In this document: positions 1-5,947 of the stretch, piece after piece
Layout: the number at the start of each line of letters is the position of its first letter
Position numbering within the stretch: the first letter of the stretch is position 1
Source: Planococcus halocryophilus
GTDB taxonomy: Bacteria > Bacillota > Bacilli > Bacillales_A > Planococcaceae
Direction of reading: 5' to 3'
DNA length: 64,000 nt
Assembly (NCBI RefSeq): GCF_001687585.2
Contig: NZ_CP016537.2
Coordinates: 654,001 to 718,000, forward strand
Notes under the pieces: model-generated
Seen by the model: the letters and a program-made list of their open reading frames with translations, nothing else
Told to the model about the DNA's origin: nothing
The model's database searches: none
Made by a program: the position numbers and the translations under genes

Positions 1-987
1 TGCTGTCAGCTCAGAAGCAGTGATGACACCAACGCCCGGGATGCTTAATAAGATTCCACCGTCCGTTTGGAGAAGCACCTGTTCCATCTCCGCCTTGACC
101 TGTGCCGCTTGTGCTGCCTTCAATTCCAGCTCATCGAGCTTCAGACGCAACATCAGAAGCTCCGCTTGCAGGAACATTTTGGGTTTAGAAACCGATTGAC
201 GGGCAAAACGGACAAGACGCTCAATGGATTGATCGCGCATTTTCAAATTTTGTTCGATTGAAACCTGGCGTAGTCCAGCTTCTCCCAACTTTAAAATGTC
301 CGAAGGATGTGGATAATGGCGCATCAAGAAACGGGATGATTTGGAGTCGAAGGTAGAAAAGATTTTTAAGATGACTTTTTCACCATCCACTTCCTCCACA
401 ATTCCCTGAAACTCTCGGAAGATATGGTCCATATAGAGACGGATATGGTTAATCGTCTGCGAATGGGTATTCACCAATGCCCGGTGCGCACGTGACAACA
501 TTTTGAGCTGTTCCAATAACGGAAGGGCCTCCTGGCTCGTCTGCCCGCGTCCGTGCAGGAGTGACTGGGTGATGGCCATGAGATCCACGTTGTCAGTCTT
601 CGTATAATTAAGTACGGTTTCCCGTTCTTTCGCCGTTGTCGCGGCGTTGATGATCCGGACGATGAATTTTTTCTGTTCACAAAGGCGGACCAAATCTTCG
701 TAGTAATGCCCCGTTGTCTCGATGCCTACGACCACTTCTTCGAACGCATATCCTTCTTTCGCCTCTTCAATTTCCTTCACCAGCCGGTGAAAGCCAGTGG
801 AGGAGGCATTGAACTCAAACGGTTTGACGAGAATATCGCCGTATACATTGCAGATCATGGCGGCGTTTACAAACTTGGCAGCGTCGATCGCGACAATACA
901 AATCTTTTCGGCATTTTCGCCTCTCATCAAGCGGTTCCAATGACTTCCGTTGCTCCCCTGAATATGGTTAAATGTAGATAGAACCAT
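1..987 (-). CDS. IS110-family transposase, N-terminal part (runs off left edge)
   Basis: This is a DEDD-type transposase of the IS110 family, the enzymes that act with a structured non-coding (bridge) RNA in related elements. About 329 residues are visible from ATG at 987; the C-terminus lies beyond position 1. The RuvC-like N-terminal domain is clear: an Asp in CIVAIDAAK, a Glu in VVVGIETTGHYY, and the downstream KTDNVDLMA acidic motif. Near the left edge the Transposase_20-like helix-hairpin-helix begins (LLSIPGVGVITASELTA). An AAGGAG Shine-Dalgarno precedes the start. The start codon lies inside one arm of a perfect 15-bp inverted repeat (980-994 / 1052-1066). An IS66 element is inserted 109 bp upstream. 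Whether the copy is intact cannot be judged because the gene is cut by the window edge. Confidence 0.9.
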   Translation of the reverse strand, partial: MVLSTFNHIQGSNGSHWNRLMRGENAEKICIVAIDAAKFVNAAMICNVYGDILVKPFEFNASSTGFHRLVKEIEEAKEGYAFEEVVVGIETTGHYYEDLVRLCEQKKFIVRIINAATTAKERETVLNYTKTDNVDLMAITQSLLHGRGQTSQEALPLLEQLKMLSRAHRALVNTHSQTINHIRLYMDHIFREFQGIVEEVDGEKVILKIFSTFDSKSSRFLMRHYPHPSDILKLGEAGLRQVSIEQNLKMRDQSIERLVRFARQSVSKPKMFLQAELLMLRLKLDELELKAAQAAQVKAEMEQVLLQTDGGILLSIPGVGVITASELTA

Positions 988-1066
988 TGTTTTCAGCTCC
1001 TTTTGGGTGGGTGTTTCGGAAGTTCTGTGATTGGTACTTCTTATATACCCAGAAAACAATGGTTCT
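980..1066 (-). promoter_or_regulatory. 15-bp inverted repeat overlapping the IS110 transposase start codon
   Basis: AGAACCATTGTTTTC at 980-994 and its exact reverse complement at 1052-1066 are separated by 57 bp. In the transposase mRNA the downstream arm contains the ATG start codon, so readthrough transcripts could fold it into a stem. Sequestering starts in this way is a known means by which some insertion sequences block expression from outside promoters; applying it here is inference. Confidence 0.6.
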
Positions 1067-1095
1067 TTGTGTTGTCGTTTATCTATTTTATATAG

Positions 1096-1374
1096 GTAAG
1101 CGTCTAATAATGAACACCTGGTTTCTTAGAAAAGAAAATGCCTTTCCGATTTTTTGTCGGAAAGGCATTTTTTATTTTTTCTTTTGGATATAACAGTCTT
1201 TCGGAAGTTCCTTCGACCACAGCATGAGATGCTCGGTAAGCGTCTAATAATGAACACCTGGTTTCTTAGAAAAGAAAATGCCTTTCCGATTTTTGTCGGA
1301 AAGGCATTTTTTATTTTTTCTTTTGGATATAACAGTCTTTCGGAAGTTCCTTCGACCACGGCATGAGATGCTCG
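1096..1374. repeat. Tandem duplication (140 + 139 bp) of the IS66 terminal region
   Basis: Positions 1096-1235 and 1236-1374 are near-identical. They differ by one T in the hairpin loop and one A/G change near the inner edge. Each unit starts with the terminal inverted repeat GTAAGCGTCTAATAATGA, contains the terminator hairpin and ends with the last codons of tnpC. The inner unit holds the real tnpC 3' end. The outer unit is an extra copy with no upstream gene body. Confidence 0.92.
1276..1314 (-). terminator. Terminator hairpin at the end of the IS66 operon
   Basis: AAAATGCCTTTCCGA pairs with the GTCGGAAAGGCATTTT arm across a short T-loop, with A/T runs on both sides, so it can work in both directions. 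An identical hairpin sits in the outer duplicated end at 1136-1176. Confidence 0.75.
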
Positions 1375-2897
1375 AGGTTCAGGTCCGCCGTCATGTCCAG
1401 CTGCGGAAGTTCTTCGAAAAGAAATTGAAGGTAGAAAAATGGATTTAAGCCATTCTCTTTGGCTGTCTCTACGAGACTGTAGATGATGGCACTGGAATTC
1501 GCTCCGCTTGTCGAAACGGCGAACAGCCAATTTTTTCGTCCAATGACGAACGGTTTAATCGACCGTTCCGCACGATTGTTGTCGATCTCGATGCGTCCGT
1601 CTTTCATGAATGTTGTCAGCTTATGCCATTGATTCAACGAATAGGTGATGGCTTTCCCGGTGGCTGATTGCGGCGCAATGATTTCTTTTTGTTCATGGAG
1701 CCAAGCCAAATAAGCATCCAGCACAGGCTGACTGTCTTTTTGTCTTATTTTCAACCGCTCTTTGGCGTCCAACTTCTTGATTTTTCGTTCAATCGCGAAT
1801 AATTGGTTACAGAAGTTGAGGCCCTTTTTGGCAATCGTCGATCGGGTGGAACTTGATGAGGGGCTCTTCAATGCCTTCAGCGCCTCATCGAATTTCCGAC
1901 GGGCATGTGCCCAACAGCCCGCGAGCTCCACATTTTCGAGCGATTCATAACCGGCATATCCGTCGACGTTGAGGTAGCCTTCGTATCCCTTCAAGAAATC
2001 CTTCGGATTTTTACTCGATCGGTTCGCTCGGTAATCGAAAAGGACCATCGGTTTTTTCGTTACAGAACTCGTGCGATAGAGCCACATGTACGACTTGGAT
2101 TGTGCTATCTTGCCGGGTTCATCGAGAACTTGCAGGCTGGTCTCATCGGCATGAAGCAACTCTTCCTGCAGGAGTTGACGGTGGAGAAGATCATAAAACG
2201 GGCGCAACCAGCGGGTCGTACTTGAAATCATCCAATTCGAGAGTGTCTGGCGGTTCAACGGGATGCCCATCCGTTCCAGCTGCTTTTCCTGACGATAAAG
2301 CGGAAGACCATCCGCAAATTTTTGCGTCATGACAAAGGCGATTGCGGAAGGTGAAGCCAATCCCTTTGGGATGACTGGATTTGGCATTTTCGCTTTGACG
2401 ATGGGAGTCGTGATGGCATGCTTCTCACAATGACGGCAGCTGTAAATGTGCTGAACGTGTTCCACCACTTTGACCTGCGCCGGAACGACCTTCAATTCTT
2501 GCCGGGTTTGGTGGCTCATTTCATGAAGTTCGTGATTGCATGCCAAACAGACCTTCTCTGCATCAGAAAGGTCGTAATGGATGGTTTCGACCGGCAGGTC
2601 TTTCAGTTTTTCTGCACGGCCGCCAATTTTTTTGCGCGTGTAGTTGATGGTCTCCATTGTCGGTTCCGCCAATAAGACGGCAGAAGAGATTTCGGCTTCG
2701 TTGAAAAGCTGAAGCGTCAACTGGTTGTCGTCCGTCTTTTCGCTGGATACACCAAAGCGTTTCTGCTGGGCCAATCGAAACTGCTCTTCGTACCACTGCA
2801 CCTTCAGCTCCAGTGTCTTCATCTGGTTCTCTAGCTGCGCGTTCTTCTTTTCCAATTCTTCAATTGTGGGTGAGGTCTTTCCGTCCATTATTTTCAT
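1311..2897 (-). CDS. tnpC: IS66 family transposase TnpC
   Basis: This is the catalytic DDE transposase of the IS66 element. Domains in order are an N-terminal leucine-zipper-like segment (about residues 8-60), a zinc-binding region with CLAC...CRHC cysteine pairs, and the long DDE_Tnp_IS66 domain. Catalytic-type acids are visible in LLHADETSLQV, LNVDGYAGY and the Glu of DNNRAERSIKPF. The C-terminal tail LMPWSKELPKDCYIQKKK is encoded inside the inner copy of the duplicated IS end. The start is uncertain: ATG at 2897 gives 528 residues, while a TTG at 2930 would add 11. Neither has a strong ribosome site, as expected if translation is coupled to tnpB, which ends 39 bp upstream. Length fits the family. 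Confidence 0.93.
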   Translation of the reverse strand: MKIMDGKTSPTIEELEKKNAQLENQMKTLELKVQWYEEQFRLAQQKRFGVSSEKTDDNQLTLQLFNEAEISSAVLLAEPTMETINYTRKKIGGRAEKLKDLPVETIHYDLSDAEKVCLACNHELHEMSHQTRQELKVVPAQVKVVEHVQHIYSCRHCEKHAITTPIVKAKMPNPVIPKGLASPSAIAFVMTQKFADGLPLYRQEKQLERMGIPLNRQTLSNWMISSTTRWLRPFYDLLHRQLLQEELLHADETSLQVLDEPGKIAQSKSYMWLYRTSSVTKKPMVLFDYRANRSSKNPKDFLKGYEGYLNVDGYAGYESLENVELAGCWAHARRKFDEALKALKSPSSSSTRSTIAKKGLNFCNQLFAIERKIKKLDAKERLKIRQKDSQPVLDAYLAWLHEQKEIIAPQSATGKAITYSLNQWHKLTTFMKDGRIEIDNNRAERSIKPFVIGRKNWLFAVSTSGANSSAIIYSLVETAKENGLNPFFYLQFLFEELPQLDMTADLNLEHLMPWSKELPKDCYIQKKK

Positions 2898-2936
2898 AAG
2901 TCTAAGAATAGCACAAAAGTTTTGCCTCAAATAGAC

Positions 2937-3293
2937 CTAAATGATTTTTTTCGCCGCAACGGATGGATGCGCCTGACGTTGGTTCAGCGGCAGGCCATCA
3001 AGCAACCAGTTCAACTGCCGAGACGTGATTGGAAGGGGCAGGCTGGACCCAAGGTCCGGCCAATCGAACAACCCTTTTTCCAATCGGCGGTAGTAGAGCC
3101 AGAAGCCATTGTGATCCCAGAATAGAATCTTGAGCTTGTCTTTCTTCCGGTTACAAAACACAAAGAGCGCGTTGGAAAAAGGATCGAGCTGAAATAATTC
3201 CTGGACGATAACCGCGAGCCCATCAATTGACTTTCGGAGGTCTGTCGGTCCGGTAGCCAAATACACCCGCTCGACAATTCGGCCATTCATCAT
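2937..3293 (-). CDS. tnpB: IS66 family accessory protein TnpB (Orf2)
   Basis: This 118-residue protein is of the IS66 Orf2/TnpB type, required with TnpA and TnpC for transposition in characterised IS66 elements. Recognition rests on the family hallmarks VYLATGPTDLRKSIDGL near the N-terminus, NALFVFCNRKKDKLKIL in the middle and GFWLYYRRLEKGLF after it. The start codon overlaps the tnpA stop by 4 bp, so translation is probably coupled. No damage is visible. Confidence 0.93.
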   Translation of the reverse strand: MMNGRIVERVYLATGPTDLRKSIDGLAVIVQELFQLDPFSNALFVFCNRKKDKLKILFWDHNGFWLYYRRLEKGLFDWPDLGSSLPLPITSRQLNWLLDGLPLNQRQAHPSVAAKKII

Positions 3294-3595
3294 AATTGAT
3301 TAAGTGTCCGAAGGACCTTCAGTAACAGTTCGTCCTGGAAGCCACTCATCACCTCAATTTCCACATTTTTTATTTTCAACGTAAGCGTCGTCTCGCTCGA
3401 AGGTTCTTCTACCAGACAGGAGACCCAAGCGGTCTCTTGCGACTTTTTGGATACGGGCGACTGTTTGCGCAGCCAGTATTTCATCGTGTGGAGTTTGATG
3501 TCCTTCCTCTCGCACCATTGAACTAAAGTTTCTCCACTTTCCCGATATTCACTGATTTGACCTGTCCAATATAATTCTTTCTCTTTTCTTTTCAA
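3290..3595 (-). CDS. tnpA: IS66 family accessory protein TnpA (Orf1)
   Basis: This 101-residue protein is the first gene of the IS66 operon. The N-terminal half carries a helix-turn-helix-like region typical of IS66 TnpA (WTGQISEYRESGETLVQWCE, then HTMKYWLRK), and the C-terminal half a short beta-rich segment. A GGAGGAG-type Shine-Dalgarno precedes the start. The right IS end follows about 85 bp upstream of the gene. The frame is intact and overlaps tnpB by 4 bp. Confidence 0.88.
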   Translation of the reverse strand: MKRKEKELYWTGQISEYRESGETLVQWCERKDIKLHTMKYWLRKQSPVSKKSQETAWVSCLVEEPSSETTLTLKIKNVEIEVMSGFQDELLLKVLRTLNQL

Positions 3596-3689
3596 AAAAA
3601 CTCCTCCCAGAAATTTAAGTCTGGAAAGAGCATCTCATGAAGAATCTTCTATTAGAACGTGCTCATTATTGGACGCTTACTTATATAGT

Positions 3690-3935
3690 AGGGAAGGTCC
3701 GGGGACAATTTAACCTGGATAGTGGAAGAAAAAATCGCTTTCCTGTGTTAAAAAATTCTAAACGACCCTGACAATCCATACTCCATACAAAGTCACACCT
3801 GCAGCAATACTGCGAGTGTGACTTTTCCGGTTTATTCATTTCCTCATGAAACAAACGCTTGTGTAAACGGGAACAAAACAGGGAACTCTTATATCAATAG
3901 GTTAATCACCTGACTTGATCAGAAAAGGAGCAGTT
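3690..3935 (+). repeat. Displaced copy of the UvrA-like gene's leader (no gene attached)
   Basis: This 246-bp block is nearly identical to 5696-5943, which is the leader and ribosome site (GATCAGAAAAGGAGCAGTT) immediately before the UvrA-like gene at 5948. Here the block breaks off right after the ribosome site. In place of an ATG and coding sequence there is an interspersed repeat starting at 3944. The block begins 2 bp after the IS66 target duplication. Confidence 0.88.
3736..3885 (+). repeat. Interspersed terminator repeat, copy 1 (inside displaced leader)
   Basis: The left end ATCGCTTTCCTGTGTT, the conserved AATTCTAAACGA box and a terminator-like hairpin (3792-3825, GTCACACCTGC / GCGAGTGTGAC) are present. 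The right end is a degenerate AAACAGGGAA. It matches copy 6 at 5741-5893 because the whole leader is duplicated. Confidence 0.7.
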
Positions 3936-3943
3936 GATAAAAA

Positions 3944-4103
3944 CGCGTCCCTGGGAAAGAAACAATTCTAAACGATTTCAACAATACACAACAATTTATA
4001 TCATATACATTACTGCAACCGCTGCATCTATGTTTAAGGTGCAGCTTTTTCATATTATTCATCTGTATAAATTGTGTGGGAATTGTTTCGCTCCCAGGGA
4101 AGC
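3944..4103 (+). repeat. Interspersed terminator repeat, copy 2 (best-preserved ends)
   Basis: This 160-bp element has imperfect terminal inverted repeats of about 24 bp: CGCGTCCCTGGGAAAGAAAC at the left and, at the right, GTTTCGCTCCCAGGGAAGC, its near reverse complement. A central hairpin with T-run (4021-4050, GCTGCA / TGCAGC) resembles a Rho-independent terminator. No clear target duplication is visible. It stands where the UvrA-like coding region would begin after the displaced leader. Confidence 0.8.
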
Positions 4104-4774
4104 AATATCTCGATTCTAAAAAAATTTGTCTGTACACATTTACACTGCACACAGCACCGCTCTGAGAAAATCAACTTTCCTCAAGCGGTTTTCTTATTAA
4201 CCGGGAACAAAACCTTCAGGTATGAGACAAAAAGAAACGTCAATGTCTAGAAAAAATCAGACTTCAACAACGCCCTAGAGAAAGAAGCAATTTTAAAAAA
4301 TAGGGGAATGAAACATCGAGAGATCAGCGGAACGTGATAGAATATCAATTAGTGGGACATTAAATCTTCTTATAGTAAGCTGTATTATCTTGCCTAGAAG
4401 GAATTACTCCATTCATAGATGATAGATGAATTAAAAAGGATAGATAGCAAAGGGGACAAAACAGTAGAACAAAAATGAACGAGATACTCCGGAAACCGCT
4501 TCCCTGTGTTGAACACAATTCAAGGTATACAATAATACTGCATAAGAAAATAGAAAAATCCATATTAGAAAGAATTCCGATTGCATTTATATGGTTATCG
4601 TTAAGTATTCATAATTGAGGGACGCACAGGGGCCAATACTAAAATTAAATTACATATACAAGTTTCCCTATAAGCGCAATATTCATAGATAGAAATTTTA
4701 AATTTTATCCAGAGATATGAAATGTGTGGAAGTTGTTTCGCTCTAGGGAAGCGGAATGAAAGTAGGTAGACTCT
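4104..4774. other. Intergenic remnant DNA without a convincing gene
   Basis: There is a weak terminator-like hairpin at about 4157-4197. A degenerate copy of the interspersed repeat seems split here: its left end is at 4497-4543 (CGCTTCCCTGTGTTGAACAC) and a right end at 4722-4754 (GAAGTTGTTTCGCTCTAGGG), with about 180 bp of unrelated AT-rich DNA and no hairpin between. The only reading frame, at 4360-4563 on the minus strand, lacks a ribosome site and any recognisable motif. Confidence 0.55.
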
Positions 4775-5350
4775 TTGAATAAGTTGTATAAGCCAAAATT
4801 ATTAGCAGCAATACCTATATTTTTAATTATTATTAGTTTATTAGCTGATGTATTTACTTTAACTAGTTTTAATACTATTGAATATATAAGAGGATATGCC
4901 CCATATTCCTATTTAGCAGTGTTAGTAATTCCAGTTTGTGTATATATGTTCTCAGTTGCTTTAAACCTTAGAAATTCTCGAAAAAAGTTTGAAGGTGAAA
5001 TATCTTTCGACTACTCAAGAAACAGTGGGGTGTTACAGATAGGAGAGGAAGAATATTTGTTTGATACAAAATGGACTAAAGCAAGCGATCAATCTATACA
5101 TGTCTATTCAGATGAAGAAAATATTGAAAACATTGGTCACTTAAGAGGTACATATGAATTTCCCAATGCTAATAACTTCAATGACTTTTTTAAAAATAGT
5201 TCACGCTCATACACAGTCGGAGTAGGAGATATAGTTTTGTGGCGGAATAAATGGGGGAAACATGCAGCTGTAAAAGTAAAAGAAATAAGAGATAATTCTA
5301 GAGGAGCAGAAGAAGATAAGTTATCACTAGAATACAAAATTTATAATTAA
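4775..5350 (+). CDS. Hypothetical membrane protein with two N-terminal helices
   Basis: I do not recognise this 191-residue protein. It has two hydrophobic segments (about residues 9-30 and 44-63) followed by a hydrophilic domain of about 125 residues, rich in Asp, Glu and Asn, with no cysteine cluster or known motif. The chosen start is TTG at 4775. The ribosome site (AGTAGG) is weak, so the start is uncertain. The gene is markedly AT-rich compared with the UvrA-like gene downstream and is bracketed by interspersed repeats (right end at 4722-4754, left end at 5364), which suggests recently acquired or poorly conserved DNA. Confidence 0.6.
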   Translation: MNKLYKPKLLAAIPIFLIIISLLADVFTLTSFNTIEYIRGYAPYSYLAVLVIPVCVYMFSVALNLRNSRKKFEGEISFDYSRNSGVLQIGEEEYLFDTKWTKASDQSIHVYSDEENIENIGHLRGTYEFPNANNFNDFFKNSSRSYTVGVGDIVLWRNKWGKHAAVKVKEIRDNSRGAEEDKLSLEYKIYN

Positions 5351-5363
5351 TATAAAATAAAAT

Positions 5364-5410
5364 CGCTTCCCTGTGTTGAACCCAATTCAAGACATACAAC
5401 AATACTGCAT
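5364..5410 (+). repeat. Interspersed terminator repeat, partial copy 4 (left end only)
   Basis: CGCTTCCCTGTGTTGAACCC followed by AATTCAAGACATACAACAAT matches the left end of the partial copy at 4497 and, more loosely, the full copies. No hairpin follows. It lies 14 bp after the stop codon of the membrane-protein gene. Confidence 0.55.
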
Positions 5411-5543
5411 AAATTCGTGTATCAAGAGTGGAATTGACTTTAGGTTTCTTCTTTCGAATAATCATGCTGTCATCCCCTGTCTACGGAATCAGGTATTTTT
5501 GTATAGAGTATACCCGTTTTTGTCCATTTTAAGGGGGTAAAAA

Positions 5544-5702
5544 CGCGTCCCTGGGAAAGAAACAATTCTAAACGATTTCGACAATACACTACAATTTTTA
5601 TCGCATACATTACCACACCCTCTACGTCTACATTGTGGGTGTGGTTTTTTGATTTTATTCATCTCTAAGAATTGTGTAGGAATTGTGGGGCACACAGGGA
5701 AG
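5544..5702 (+). repeat. Interspersed terminator repeat, copy 5
   Basis: The left 40 bp are almost identical to copy 2 (3944). The central hairpin is at 5613-5650 with stem CCACACCC / GGGTGTGG and a T-run. The right end (TGTAGGAATTGTGGGGCACA then CAGGGAAG) runs directly into the UvrA-like leader block, whose duplicate at 3690 starts at the same base. Confidence 0.8.
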
Positions 5703-5943
5703 GTCCGGGGACAATTTAACCTGGATAGTGGAAGAAAAATCGCTTTCCTGTGTTAAAAAATTCTAAACGACCCTGACAATCCATACTCCATACAAAGTCA
5801 CACCTGTAGCAGCAACACTGCGGGTGTGGCTTTTCCTGTTTATTCATTTCCTCATCCAATAAACGCTTGTGTAAACGGGACCAAAACAGGGAACTCTTAT
5901 ATCAATAGGTTAATTACCTGACTTGATCAGAAAAGGAGCAGTT
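5696..5943 (+). promoter_or_regulatory. Leader region of the first UvrA-like gene (duplicated at 3690)
   Basis: This 248-bp block ends in the ribosome site AAAAGGAG and directly precedes the ATG at 5948. It contains an interspersed-repeat copy with a terminator-like hairpin (5798-5835, GTCACACCTG / GGGTGTGGC plus T-run), so a terminator stands between any upstream promoter and the gene. It could act as an attenuator or simply end transcription of upstream genes. Confidence 0.6.
5741..5893 (+). repeat. Interspersed terminator repeat, copy 6
   Basis: Same architecture as copy 1: CGCTTTCCTG left end, AATTCTAAACGA box, hairpin at 5798-5835 and AAAACAGGGAA right end. Compared with copy 1 the stem differs at several positions. 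Confidence 0.7.
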
Positions 5944-5947
5944 CACC

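Larger units (their letters stand above)
1096..3680 (-). mobile_element. Complete IS66-family insertion sequence with duplicated end
   Basis: The outer ends are GTAAGCGTCTAATAATGA at 1096 and the related inverted end TCATTATTGGACGCTTAC finishing at 3680. The element is flanked by the 8-bp direct repeat TTATATAG (1088-1095 and 3681-3688), matching the 8-bp target duplication known for IS66. Inside are tnpA, tnpB and tnpC in one minus-strand operon, all with open frames. The tnpC-side end occurs twice in tandem (1096-1235 and 1236-1374), and the target duplication abuts the outer copy. The element lies in or at the end of the IS110 element. Confidence 0.93.

Noticed and set aside
1126..1530. 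Minus-strand reading frame of 134 residues across the duplicated IS66 end
   Set aside because: It is a shadow reading of the tandem IS end in another frame; the tnpC frame explains this region and nothing is family-like.
4360..4563. 67-residue minus-strand frame in the repeat-rich gap
   Set aside because: No ribosome site, hydrophobic low-complexity sequence and overlap with an interspersed-repeat end; no family resemblance.
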